Shown here: positions 31,077-42,202 of the stretch, piece by piece
How positions within the stretch are numbered: position 1 is the first letter of the stretch
Layout: the number at the start of each line of letters is the position of its first letter
Source: Cotesia glomerata
Taxonomy: Eukaryota > Arthropoda > Insecta > Hymenoptera > Braconidae
Assembly (NCBI RefSeq): GCF_020080835.1
Contig: NC_058162.1
Coordinates: forward strand, 12,980,612 to 13,044,611
Direction: 5' to 3'
Length of the DNA: 64,000 bases
Made by a program: the position numbers and the translations under genes
The notes under the pieces: model-generated
What the model saw: the letters and a program-made list of their open reading frames with translations, nothing else
What the model was told of the DNA's origin: nothing
Databases searched by the model: none

Positions 31077-31767
31077 AAGAATGATAAACTATCTCTTGGT
31101 GAGAATAGTTTAATTCGTATTGCCAAATGTAGGCAAATACTGATGACTCTTCTGGAGAGTGCTGTTAAATTATATGTGTGAGAGAGAGAAACGATCAAAG
31201 CCGAGGAGGCACGATCAAAACCACTGGCCGTCAATACCCAAAAAGTGAGAGAGAGCTCGGATGTATGGCGTCAGTCCGAATTACCGTGTAATTTCTATAA
31301 ATTTGCGTTTTACCGAAAATAATTGAATTCAAATTGAATTTATGAATATGATTCGAATGATAATAATTAAATGATGTGATTTTTGAGATGGTCTCAATTG
31401 TACTGTATGATGCGTAATATGCGAGAGTGATTGCGTGAAAATTACTGCTGATACAAGGGCCTCAGAGCAACTGGTGGTACTGGTCACCGCACGAGAAAAT
31501 TCGGTTTTTCCTATACGGCCCCGATCAGCGCTATACCGTTCTGCGCATCCGCCGCAACTTGTCGCCTACGAGGTCTCCCGAAATTGTTCGAGAAAATTCT
31601 CGTTGAAGCTAGAGCTAATATATAGATATAGTCATCTGATCTCGTACGCTCACGCTCTCTCTCTCAACAGATATAGATGTAATTGTATAGTATAATACAT
31701 GCATAACTCTACACTGCACACACACACATTTATAGTCTATCATATAGGTACGACTCGACTCGACAGT
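31077..31767. other. Non-coding DNA without recognised features
   Basis: About 690 bases with GAGAGA runs and a short CA repeat near 31720. No supported gene. Confidence 0.4.
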
Positions 31768-31890
31768 CATGCCTGTTCATGTCTGAAGCATTAAATACTC
31801 TCAGGCCTGATCATGTCTGTTCATGCCTGTTCATGTCTGAAGTGTTATATACGCTCAAGCCTGATCATACCTGTTCATGCATGATCATGC
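31768..31890 (-). repeat. Decamer-family fragment, inverted
   Basis: CATGCCTGTTCATGTCTGAA, CTCAGGCCTGATCATGTCTG and related words, i.e. the reverse complement of the 29183 array. Confidence 0.85.
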
Positions 31891-32066
31891 TAAGGACCAA
31901 ATATGCTAAGGAAAAATTTTTGAATATGTTCAGTGTGTGTACATTGATACCGATTAATAAATTTGTAAATTATCAATAAACGGTATATTTTATTATTTAA
32001 TAAATAAAAGTATTTTTTTGGTTATCATTAAAAACCTACTGTAGGGTAAATTTAATAACCTTTCCT

Positions 32067-32390
32067 AGGCATAGACAGGCATGAACAGGGCTGAGCATAT
32101 TTAATGCTTCAAACATGAACAGGCATCGACAGGCATGAACAGGCCTGAGCGTATTTCACGCTTCAGACATGAACAGGCATGGAAAGGTCTGATCAGACAT
32201 GAACAGATATGAGCGATTTTAACCCTTCAGACATGAACAGGTATGGACATGCATGAACAGGCCTGATCAGACACGAACAGGCATGATCAGACCTGAGCGT
32301 ATTTAACCCTTCAGACATAAACAGGCATGATCATGTCTAATTTCAGGCCTGATCATACATGAACAGGCATGGTCAGGTCTGATAATTTTT
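32067..32390 (+). repeat. Decamer-family array, diverged
   Basis: AGACAGGCATGAACAGG, CTGAGCGTATTTCACGCTT, CAGACATGAACAGGCATGG and similar words. It ends at TTTTTACCCGGGT, like the hairpin end of the main array near 29748. Confidence 0.87.
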
Positions 32391-33105
32391 ACCCGGGTAA
32401 ATAGGTAATAAATCAGTCTTCCAAGCGTCAGGTCCGAAGTTCGGTTCCCGCGCTCGCTGGATTTTTTTTTATTTCTATAGAAATAACTATATGTAAATAA
32501 TTTCAAATAATTATATTTAATTATATATAACTATATAGGGCCATTTTCCATTTATAATTATGGATAATTATATATAATATTTTTTACCCGGGATACAGAT
32601 AAGTTACCTATTGAGAGTACAAACGTTAAAATTTTTACAATCTGCCATATCTACAATTATTATCTGCAACTTTACGGCAAGCTTACATCAAGACTTGTGC
32701 TACAGTTTATGCTGGAAATGTGATAACCAGTTTCAGCAACAGATTGTCGATAAGTTGAAGTACAATTTGATGTAAACTTTCGGTAAGTATGGCTATCAGT
32801 GTATGTAACGAAGTACACGGGGCCTTCATTACCCAGATAAGGTCTCCGATCGATGCTGGTTATTTATCGACCGATTCCCCAGAGCGCTGTGCTCCGAAGT
32901 ACTCGCTCCTCTTTAGCTATAAGTAGCGAGTAAGTCCCCAAGAGGGAAGCGCTGGCGCGGAGAATGAAAGGGGAAGACAGAGTGAAGAAAGAAACGCACC
33001 AACAAAATTCGGAAGATTCATTGTGACCAAACAGTCTGGCTGAATAGAGACGCACAACTCAATGAACGACTATCCACGGTCAATATTTTACTTCGCTCGA
33101 CTTTA
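32391..33105. other. Non-coding DNA left of the inverted repeat
   Basis: No gene recognised. A short stretch at 32415-32460 (CCGAAGTTCGGTTCCCGC) faintly resembles a tRNA T-arm. 32800-33060 is GC-richer and could be an LTR fragment of an unrecognised element. Confidence 0.35.
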
Positions 33106-33688
33106 ATATCTCAATTAAAACGCGGAAATATTATTAAAAATTAACACTATAAATTTATTTACACTAAATACAAGTTATATTCAATATGTTAATTTGCGGA
33201 TTGTTTAAATAAAAGCGGATAAACAAAGCACTGCGTGAATAATAAAGCGACGCCAGTTGACAAGTGGTTGAACACACTGCCGGCACTGGAAAAGCGGAGA
33301 ATTAATTGCACAAATAACACAAATTATCTGAAACAGACTCAAAATAAAATAAGCACAATTTATTAAAGCGGATTAATTATCAATTAAGCGAAAAAGCGGA
33401 ATTTTATAACTTAAGCGAATTAATTTAGCGGGATAGCGAAACGTTCGACTCAATGGCGGTGGAGCGAGAGATAATAATAATAATGCGTCTTCTTCCTCGT
33501 CGACTTGGGGAAGAAGGCCGATTGCGCATGTCAGCGGAGCGATCAGCCAATCACGCCATGGCGTGATGTCAAGCTAAGCTTTCATAGGTGGTTAGATTTT
33601 GCGGGAACTAGCGGTAGACAGGTGTGGCTCGTGAAATTGGGAGTCCGTCAGGGGCGACTTTATCGCGGCTGGGCCTGTTCACTGAACA
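33106..33688 (-). repeat. BEL-type solo LTR, left arm, truncated
   Basis: Diverged relative of the BEL LTRs at 4602 and 10726, with the same order of AGCGG words and the TGTTCAGTGAACAGG end on the minus strand. CTTGG at 33689-33693 is the target duplication also seen in the right arm. The other end is cut off by the palindrome edge. Confidence 0.9.
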
Positions 33689-33693
33689 CTTGG

Positions 33694-34094
33694 CGTACAT
33701 GATTCCAACCCTCCTGGTAATCTGAAAAATAAAAAAGAGACGGATCCTTAATTATTATAGATGCTTCTATCGTATGACCTTTGAATAAGTTAAAAAAAAA
33801 CTTTTCCTAAGAATAGCGGCAGTTTGAAAAAAAAATTTTTCTTTTGCATATTTTTTTAACAATTCCGAATTTTTTAAAAATACTAAATGATAACTTATAA
33901 TTCGGATCATGGTTCACGCGATAAAGAGATGTGTAGAGAACATCCTTTTTAAATTTGGCGTAAATTGGTCCATTAGAACTCGAGATATCCTTACCGCCAG
34001 CTCGAAAAAAGTAGTTTCGAGAAAAACGCGTTCAAATTTTTGAGACAAGTTTTCGACAATTTTACTTATAGAATGGTACAGAATACTTACATAT
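33694..34094. other. Non-coding flank of the Mutator relic, left arm
   Basis: AT-rich sequence with no gene. It probably represents the end of the Mutator-like element; the counterpart is 62019-62416. Confidence 0.45.
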
Positions 34095-34692
34095 TTTTAA
34101 TCGGCGATTCCTGCTCCATATAAGATTCCTTCCTCTACTTCAAATGTTCATTCTCCGATGTTTTCTGGTGAAGACGAGCAGTTCTACTCTTCTTTGAAGC
34201 CTCTGAAGTCCGGAGTTCCAAGCGCTCAATACGCGCTTCATCCCGTCTCGCTGCAAAAGCATTAGCTTCTGGGCCAATCGTGATTCCCATAACATTCAAC
34301 ATTTTTAATATGGGTTTAAAACCTTCATTAAAAATGCTAACTGCGAGGAAAGTGACAATTTCGATTGTCTTCGGTCCAGCGTGGATGTACTTCGGAGCAA
34401 AAGTCCAAATAACGAATTTAAAGATTCGTTATTATTTTGGGTTTCAAAACCCAGACGACGCTCCAATAATGAATCAGCTGATAAACTTTCATAAATAGGT
34501 TTTCTTTTCTAAAATACAATAACCGTAGTTGTTATTAATTATACCTTCCTCATCCTGGGAACTTTTTAATTTTGCTGCAGATGCACTAGTGAAACTGGTT
34601 TCTTCTTCTACAGTAAACTGATAACCGGAAAATTTCCTATTTTTTTATCTGCGTGGCCGTGTAGAACCTGATTTTAAAGATTTTCTATCCAT
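34095..34692 (-). pseudogene. Mutator-like transposase relic, left arm
   Basis: Inverted copy of 61423-62018. The minus strand carries the start of a transposase (MDRKSLKSGSTRPRR) joined, after a large deletion, to its C-terminal end (IWTFAPKYIHAGPKTIE ... GITIGP ... ending YGAGIAD). It has internal frameshifts, so it is a decayed, internally deleted element. Confidence 0.65.
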
Positions 34693-35149
34693 TATATTGT
34701 AAATAAATTCACAATTCGCAATGTACAAAATAATTTTCACTTTAATAATTTGAAGCACGTTGTCAGAGTTTGCACTCAGTACGAAGGTTAGCTCAAAACT
34801 TACTTAATTTAAAATGAAACTAAAAGGAGAATATTCCGACAAAACTAGCTTCTATGTCCTTCAGGTAAATATAGATTTAAAAAGGATCCTATATAATAGA
34901 AAGGGATATTCATAAATAGGGACTCGGAAACGCCTACCCTCTTTTGTTAATTTGTAGCGGTCGACCGGAACCGATGCCGCGTCACTAAAACGGCTATAAT
35001 TCATTAAATGATAGAAATTTTGAAAAATCCTTTTAATTACATATTCTTGAACGTCTAAACTTTAGAAATATGAAAAAAAAATTTTTCGATTTTTTCAAAA
35101 TTCTATACTAGAATACCCCTTTAATTTTATCCTAAAAGATTTTATTACC

Positions 35150-35660
35150 GTTGGGAATTATCATCGATTTTTATCGACTGTTGAGGATTATCATCGATTT
35201 GGTGATCGATTTTTACCGACTGTTGGGGGATTATCATCGATTTGTTGATCGATTGTCTGTTTAGTATAGTTTTCGTACAGACGAAAATTATAGCTCCTCT
35301 TCTCTCGATTACATCATGTTTTTACGTCATCTGACAAGTTTGAACCTGTTTTTTAACGTCGTCATCGTGAATTTTAACGTTTTTTAGCCCCTCCTCTCTC
35401 GATTACATCATGTTTTTACGTCATCCGACAAGTTTGAACCTGTTTTTGGCGTCGTTGGGAGGGGATCTTTGGTGGGGAGTTATACTTACTTGCCACCAAA
35501 TTTCAGTCCTCTCCTTGCAGTTACTTGATTCAGTCGTTAAGTTCAAAAATAACGTGTCTTTTGTTAAAAATATTTGAAATTGTGTATTCTACAGAAAATC
35601 AAGTAAGTCATTTATTTCATTATTCTATTTTATAACTAATTTTTATTATTATTAACTATT
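35150..35660 (+). promoter_or_regulatory. Repeat-rich upstream block with ATTATCATCGATTT iterons, left arm
   Basis: Three copies of ATTATCATCGATTT within 35157-35245, with TTATCGACTG/TTACCGACTG between them and several ATCGAT palindromes. Then two copies, about 98 bases apart (35298 and 35396), of a block containing CGATTACATCATGTTTTTAC and GACAAGTTTGAACCTG. It lies just upstream of the 113-residue gene and so may hold its promoter or a replication signal of the original element; function is inferred. Confidence 0.5.
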
Positions 35661-35692
35661 ATCTATCAATTTCTTAGTTTAATAATTCAAAA

Positions 35693-36034
35693 ATGGATTT
35701 GAGTGCTATCAATAAAATCAACAACTTACCAAACTTTTTACCAACTAAAAAGTTTGAAGAACTGCAATTGGGTAGAATTTATCAAATCACGGAAATTAAG
35801 AAAGTCAACACAAAATTTGGTCCAAAAATTTTGGGAATTGTGGAAAACGAGTTTTTAATCTACTTCCCGAATCGAATTAACCGGAAGCTTATTGATGATG
35901 AAGAGCAATTAACTTCACTGATCGATTTGGCCTCAGCAGGAGAACTTCACTTGAATTATTTCAGAACAGCTTATCACAAGTTCGAATTTCTTATCAAACC
36001 TCCCTGGTTAAAAATATTGATTGAAAAGGATTAA
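35693..36034 (+). CDS. OB-fold-like small protein, candidate ssDNA-binding protein, left arm (113 aa)
   Basis: An intact 113-residue frame, identical in prediction to the minus-strand gene at 60079-60420. The motif LPNFLPTKKFEELQLGRIYQ, followed by alternating short beta-type strands (PKILGIVENEFLIYFPNRI), resembles a family of small proteins found beside PolB genes in arthropod genomes. The layout is that of a single OB fold, which would fit single-stranded DNA binding during protein-primed replication. This is inference from fold pattern and neighbourhood. It converges on the PolB gene, whose stop lies about 330 bases away. It is the only gene of the PolB element that is still open in both arms. 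Confidence 0.7.
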   Translation: MDLSAINKINNLPNFLPTKKFEELQLGRIYQITEIKKVNTKFGPKILGIVENEFLIYFPNRINRKLIDDEEQLTSLIDLASAGELHLNYFRTAYHKFEFLIKPPWLKILIEKD

Positions 36035-36363
36035 AAATGATGAAATTTGAATACTTTTGAATAATTTCAATTCTTATTCATGTATATATAGATATACAGT
36101 TTACATGGAGTTACTGATTCCCAAGACTTTTCAATCAATATTTTTCATCAGGGCTTCATAATTAAGAATAAAATATAAATTAATTAAATTAAATTAAATT
36201 TATGTTAAAAAATGTACTTATATGTGTTCTTAAAAATTATACTTTAAAAAAAATATATACATGAAAAATTAACAGAAAAAAATTGTAATTTCCATTTTTT
36301 TTATTTTTATTATTATTACAAAAACATAACATTAATTTTTCTTTTAATTACTTAAAATTTAAT
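36035..36363. other. Intergenic spacer between OB-fold gene and PolB, left arm
   Basis: AT-rich spacer where the two genes converge, with homopolymer runs. Both transcripts presumably end here. Counterpart 59744-60078. Confidence 0.45.
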
Positions 36364-38376
36364 TTACAATAATCTTGGTCTTTTAATAGTTTTTTCAATA
36401 TTGGCAACTTTTGTGAACTTGGTATTTCATAACCCCATGGTAATGTGTCTGTACTATTTTTGAGAAGTTGACGTTTGTCATCTTCCCAACTTAAAGCTAA
36501 TTTCGTCTGAAGAAGTGTATTTACTTCATGATTTCTACTTTTATAACATATTCATCTTTTTATACTCTTATATTATCGAATAGACATTGTTTAAAATCAT
36601 CAAACGTTATAGTTCGCAAAGTTGATTTTTTGACATTTTTAGCTCGCATTTTAATCATATCATCTTTTATTTTTTCATCAGACTCATATGCTTGAATTTG
36701 ATATTCTTCAGATTTATATATTTGTATCTGTATCTGTATACATTAATTTAGAATCGTAATTTTTAAAATTTTTCTTTACGTAATTATAGTGAAAGTCGTA
36801 TATATAAGTTTTTGACATATCTAAAATACAAAAACCAGCATAGATTGGTTTATTAAAATTAACTTCAGCACATTTCATTTCAATAATAATCATATTTTCA
36901 TCAAAAACTGTAAGACTATGGAAATTTGGTTTACAAATCATATCAGAAGCACCATATCTACCAGGCCATCTTGTAACTATTCTAACATCTTTATATTTTG
37001 TAACATTTTCCATAGTCTTACCAAGAACTGCATTTTTCATTAATTTATAAAAATCTTTTTCAAATTCATTTTTTGCAGCCTTTCTACAATCAGTATTTTT
37101 ATCTATATACGGTTTTAACCATGGTGAATCTCTAAATTTTAAAATTCGGTGTACTTTTGTTAATTTTAATCTCAAGTCTAAACATTGTTTTAAATTTTCA
37201 TAGTGTATTACATACTCTTTTTTATCATACAAAGTAGTTGCTAATTTTGTATGTTTGCTGTCTGGAGGTAAAAAGTGTTCAGGACATAAAGGTAAATCTT
37301 TATGTAGATCATATAATTCCTCCGGATATTTTAGATCAACTTCAAGTATATAGCCAAAACCATCGATATTATTGAAAAATTTATTAATTTCCTGATTTAT
37401 ATCGAAATTTAATTCAACCCATTCAAATGAGCCTGTTGGTGAAGGCATACTCATAGATGCACCATACAAATTATTAACATCAAAATACATTAAATAGGAT
37501 TCTGGTTTATTTGAATCAAAATTAGTTCTCATATATCTATTATTTGTTGATGCATATCTATTTGTACACTAAGAAACACCACCTCTGACACCTTTTTCAA
37601 TGAATAGCATCATTTCCGAATCAGTTAATAATTCCAACTCAACACCAGTATATTTTCAACATTGCATCAAAAGCTAGCTCTGGTACTGTATAGTAGTGTA
37701 GAGGATCTAATCTATAAGTTTTTAAACAATTACTTTTAAAGTTTTCAAATATATCAGCTAATAAAAGAACATCAGTTTTAAGATATAAATCAGAATACTC
37801 GTCTAATGTTTTTATATTAATTTCTTTCCAGATTAATTGAGCGAATGCGTAATTTTTTTTTGGTTACATTACTGTTGGTTAATTTTGAATAAAAATGCTT
37901 CCTCTCAGGTAATTTTGTATCATTGAGTTTATCTATCGATGTTATATATTCATACGAGAATACTCCCTTTCTAATGACTAATATGAATTTTTTAAGATGA
38001 TTATAATGAAGTTTTGTTATCTTGTTATCATCTTCTTTTAAGTTCGATGGTAATTTATCTAGACCAGAGGCCATAAATTTTAATGAGTCTATAAATCTAA
38101 GATTAACACATGTTTTTTCAACATACTTAGTAAAAGAAATATAACGATCTTTATTGATTGGTAATAGTTTAGTTTTTAGTTTATTAACAAAATTATGTCA
38201 AGGCAGTTGCCGAATGACAAAGAGTAAGTATACATATAATTTTACATTATTGTGCAGTTCAACTTATAAATATTTAGAGTGTTTTACACAATAATATTAT
38301 TAGATAGGTGATAATATTATATACTACATTAAAAATAAATATAAAAATTTAATTTATAAAGAATTAACTAATAATT

Positions 38377-38964
38377 TTAAGAATTTTTGATGTTACTAAA
38401 GAGACAGGTCGGAAACTTTAAATTAAAAAGAAGCTTAAGAATTAATGATTCCGTGATAAATGACTGTAAATGATTAGGTGTTATAGAGGATTCTAACAGA
38501 TCAAAATTCAAGTCTCCCGTAATTATTAAATTTTTGTAACTTATCATTAATTTAGAAATTACATTAAAAAATTCATCTGAAAGATTACCTTGAGGCCTAC
38601 GATAGATTACTGATAGTAATAAGCGATTTCCAGTCTGTGAAATGACTTCGAGAATTAAATATTCAGGTTGATTTATATTATTTGTATTAGGTACATAGAT
38701 GACTTTAGCTTTTAATGACTTGTGGACCAAACATGCCACACCCCCACCTTTAATGAAGCACCCATTATCGGAATGAGTTAAACCTCTATCTCTTCTAAAG
38801 ACTGTAAAGTTTTCTAAGTTAAGTAAAGAATTGTCTTGTAGCGGTTTGAGCCATGTTTCAGTTATAGCAATGATATGTGGTTTTGTATCTGCAACTAGAT
38901 CTAGAAATTGGGCAACATGACCATTAAAACTATTAATATTCAAACTTAAGAACCTTATAGACAT
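38377..38964 (-). pseudogene. LINE ORF2 remnant: N-terminal endonuclease part (195 aa)
   Basis: Start of an APE-type endonuclease: SLNINSFNGH, then AITETWL (metal-binding Glu), YRRP and GDLNFDL. It ends about 195 residues in, followed by 3' untranslated sequence. The catalytic second half of endonuclease and all of RT are absent. It starts 40 bases after the ORF1 stop. Confidence 0.85.
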
Positions 38965-39003
38965 GGACTGAGGATTTGGATTATCAGTTAATTCTAAGTG
39001 ACG

Positions 39004-40404
39004 TTAATCAAGTTTAGTGAGATCGGCTTCAGAACAGATCTTAATTTTAGTAGTATTGTCATCTTTTTTAACAAAAATCGAACTATTTTGCACCCAAACA
39101 TACTTAAAACGTAGAGTTTTGGCCTTAGACTTAGTTATAAGTAACAATTTATATACTTCAGCATTTAAAAATTCATTAACATATAAGAAATCCTTAGAAA
39201 CATTTGCCGTATCCGGGAAGACAGTTTCAACTAGTAATGTTTTAAGCTTTCTCTTACTATTAATAATATAATCTCGTATTTGAGGAGATTTAAGTTTAAC
39301 TATGATTGAGTGCAAAATAGGTTTTACATTATCTTTTACATTATTTGAAGAGTTTTTGGTTCTCTTCTCTATTATCCTGGTAGAAAGTATGTCAGACTTG
39401 AGTTCAGGTACTTTGAGAGCGTTGAATACACTAGAAGTGATCTCCATTTCAGATGAACCTTGGACAACTGAATCCGGAATGCCTGAGATAACCAATTCTG
39501 ATGTAACTTGTAAATAAGGCAGGACTCCAGAAGAATCATTTAATTTAACACTTGAGATTAAGGCATGTTGATCAGCTAAGCTTTTAGAATTTTTTAGTGT
39601 ATCTTCTTTGATGGTTTCAAGCTCATTTCTCAGTTTGATAATATTGGTAGTGTTCAAATTTACATTAGTGTTTATAGAGTTAAGAGCTTCTTTGGTATTA
39701 GATTGTTCAATTTGTAACAAATTTAATCGAGAACCAAAATCGTCAATTTTTGAAGACAATGTCTTAAATTCAGTCGTAAGCACTGGTATTTGCGCAACTG
39801 ACTTCATCACTAATGTAAGTTTGTCATCTGTAGATAGTGAAGACCAATCGGAGGGAAGCTGATTTGAACCCATTGTACTCGGAGGTGAACTTACTACTAT
39901 TTGATTTGTTTCAATGATATCTAAGATCGTTGATAATGAACTAGTATTTGTTTGAACTGTAATGTGTTTGGTTTGATTTGAAGATGTAGATGAATCAATT
40001 AAATCTTGTGATTCGGGAAGAAAAACTGAATCTCTGTTAGGTGACAATGGTGAGCTAGGCGTGATCGGAGCAGAAGTTGTTGATCCTTGTCGACTTCCAA
40101 TACTAGTAAGAGACTCAGTAGATTTAGCCGATTTAAAACTAGATGTTGATGAGTTGTTAGAAGTTACCGATCTTAATGATTGAAGACGGTTTCTGGTTTG
40201 AGGTTGATTTACTTTTTGTTTAGTTTTATTATCCACTGAATTGATTAAATAACTAAACTTTAGTCTGCAGCAATCATCAACTGGTCTAGATTTGATATAA
40301 TCAGTGACACAACTTTTATGAAAAGACTTATAACAAATATCACAGGTGAATGGTGTTCGAAGTACAGCCTTGCATCTACTACAGATGTCATCTAACACTG
40401 ACAT
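39004..40404 (-). CDS. LINE ORF1 protein with PHD-type finger (466 aa)
   Basis: Complete 466-residue ORF1. The first 50 residues form a Cys/His finger (CSRCKAV, CDICYKSFHKSC, then CC), like the PHD finger of CR1-type LINE ORF1 proteins. A Ser/Thr-rich linker, a long coiled coil (about 190-280) and an RRM-like C-terminal region follow. Such proteins bind the LINE RNA. The homologous ORF1 at 53098-54387 is broken by a stop, whereas this one is open although its element lacks a reverse transcriptase. Confidence 0.83.
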   Translation of the reverse strand: MSVLDDICSRCKAVLRTPFTCDICYKSFHKSCVTDYIKSRPVDDCCRLKFSYLINSVDNKTKQKVNQPQTRNRLQSLRSVTSNNSSTSSFKSAKSTESLTSIGSRQGSTTSAPITPSSPLSPNRDSVFLPESQDLIDSSTSSNQTKHITVQTNTSSLSTILDIIETNQIVVSSPPSTMGSNQLPSDWSSLSTDDKLTLVMKSVAQIPVLTTEFKTLSSKIDDFGSRLNLLQIEQSNTKEALNSINTNVNLNTTNIIKLRNELETIKEDTLKNSKSLADQHALISSVKLNDSSGVLPYLQVTSELVISGIPDSVVQGSSEMEITSSVFNALKVPELKSDILSTRIIEKRTKNSSNNVKDNVKPILHSIIVKLKSPQIRDYIINSKRKLKTLLVETVFPDTANVSKDFLYVNEFLNAEVYKLLLITKSKAKTLRFKYVWVQNSSIFVKKDDNTTKIKICSEADLTKLD

Positions 40405-42202
40405 AGCAATTTACACTAAGTTGATTCTATTTACAAACAACAGTTTTAGAACGAATGTATTCTTACACAGTTGTAAGAACTCCATATATAAAGATCTTTC
40501 ACATAAGCAGATAATGCAACCAACAATAGTCAGGCTTTGGTAAACACTAATACTAAGATAATTTGATATTACAAATTGTACATAATATGTCACTCACATA
40601 ATATTGCACTATAGATAGAACCAACACTCACTTACACTACTACAGATAGGCTACAAGAACACTATACCATAGCTGTACAATTATGGGCTGTAAGTGATGC
40701 GCACAACACTGCGTAGAAGTTAGAGCAACATAACCACGATGCTTCTAAAATTAATTTTCAATCTTTAATGACCAAATAACTTGATAAACGTAAATAAAAA
40801 TCAAAAGATTTATATCTCAATTTGAAGCCTCGAATTAGGCGTATTAGACTATACCAGCCTGATTTTTTATTGTCACCAATAAACACTATATATTACAATT
40901 TTTATGCACAATAATAAAAGACGTGTATATGCATTTGAGATTGAGAAGGATATTCAATTGTACCTTTAAAATTTTTAGCTAAAGATTTTATTATAAAATG
41001 AGAGTCATAACCAGACATATTATGGAAAACTACCGGTATAGTATGTGATTTTTTATAATTTAAATTACACGATAGAGCAGGCCCTCTCTAATATCCCGTA
41101 AAATGATTATGATCGTAACATTTGTCTTGAGAATTTATAATTTTTTTTTTCGCAAATATAACAAATATTTGCCTGTTTATGTTCTTCTAATTGTTTTTTA
41201 GTCAAAGGTTTCATAGGTATTGGATTTTTTAAATATGAATCTACTTCAATTGCAAAATTTTTAAGTTTACCCACAAACCAATCAATACAATTTTCTGAAC
41301 GATTAATTTCAAATCTAGATAATCTATTATCATAATTACAAAAGCGGTAAAATGCAATGCTATGAGGAATATGAATATCTGTATCATCATCGGTGGGTGT
41401 CAGTGTACATTCTAGATCTGCATAAATAATAAATGGTACAGTATCCTGATTTTGAAAATTTTTTAATTTTATTTTCCTCTTTTGGAAATACCATATGAAC
41501 TTTATTAATTTTAAAACAATCTTTTTTATGACGTTCAAAAGATTTTCTTATTTTAAAATGATTTAAGCATCGATCACAAAAGAAATATTGTTTGCGTAAT
41601 TTTGTTACACTACTTTTTACTAAAGCTGATAAATTATTAATTAATGCAAAATCGTCATAATCATTGCTCTTCATATTTAAATTTATAATACTTTGTATCA
41701 TTAAAAAAAGAATAGTTTTTATATCAGAATTTATAGACTTACTTAAATACACCGGAATTATTACACATTCATCAGATTTTTTATCAGATTTCTTATTAGA
41801 AAAATCTGATTCTTAACCGTATACAATAATAGATAAACTGTTCATTTTTTCAAATTTCACAATATCTTTCATTTGAATTGGAAAATTAATTCCATCGTAT
41901 TTAAGTAACTCACTAAAATGTGGATAAGAAGTAGTCCTTCCTCCGTGACTCGTCCTTGGAGGGTGAATAGCAGCTACAACACACCACAGGAATCAGTATT
42001 TATCAAAGTTTTCAATGTTCAGAACTGCATATCGGTCGCTTATCTTCTGAGGCATCCTCACAAAAGTTGAGATTCCAGCATGAAGGGGTTGATATTTTGA
42101 CATTGTTATTACTAAATTTGAGATTTCCGATAAACGCCATCCAGATTTTTCATTACAGAATTCTTCAATTTTTCTTATCAAGGCATCGGTAACGTGATCT
42201 CT

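Larger units (their letters stand above)
38167..40951 (-). mobile_element. Internally deleted LINE (ORF1 only) in left-arm PolB
   Basis: Present in the left arm only; the right arm reads across the same site (57935-57950). From its 5' end (right): a leader of about 550 bases, ORF1 (40404-39004), the start of ORF2 (38964-38377), then directly a 3' end (38167-38376) resembling that of the full LINE at 48541. The rest of ORF2, including reverse transcriptase, is missing. No clear target duplication was found. It inserted after the inverted duplication formed. Confidence 0.85.
36364..42194 (-). pseudogene. Protein-primed-type family B DNA polymerase, left arm, decayed and interrupted
   Basis: Inverted copy of the PolB at 56698-59743. 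It carries the same polymerase motifs: exonuclease YADLE, DVNNLYG (motif A), and YTDTD (motif C). It is broken by several stops and frameshifts, and by the LINE at 38167-40951. In motif B the left arm reads KNAVLGKTMEN whereas the right arm reads NNAVFGKTMEN; the right form is closer to the family pattern, so the left copy has decayed a little further. It lacks the first 200 residues (47938-48510). It belongs with polymerases of Polinton/Maverick-like elements, linear plasmids and related viruses. It is inactive. Confidence 0.88.
33106..42202 (-). repeat. Left arm of a giant inverted duplication
   Basis: Read on the minus strand, this matches 56690-63001 in order: PolB gene, 113-residue gene, repeat block, Mutator relic, BEL-type LTR. 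Coordinates of paired features add to about 96,113 outside the LINE insertion (38167-40951) and about 98,890 inside it, as expected for one 2.8-kb insertion. Predicted proteins in the arms are identical or differ at one or two residues. The outer edge lies inside the LTR (33106), which lacks about 47 bases present in the right arm. Confidence 0.93.

Noticed and set aside
31435..31695. 86-residue ORF in the non-coding patchwork
   Set aside because: No domain, no splice context, no second copy; composition like random sequence.
32410..32465. Possible tRNA 3' half (GAAGTTCGGTTCCCGC followed by T run)
   Set aside because: No acceptor or D-arm pairing could be found and the box A is missing; it is only T-arm-like.
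33505..33702. 65-residue ORF repeated in inverted orientation at 62408-62605
   Set aside because: Lies wholly within the BEL-type LTR and has no family resemblance; similar shadows occur in the other LTRs (4944-5135, 11068-11259).
34280..34498. 72-residue ORF conserved in both arms
   Set aside because: It is the antisense shadow of the Mutator-like transposase C-terminus, which explains its conservation.
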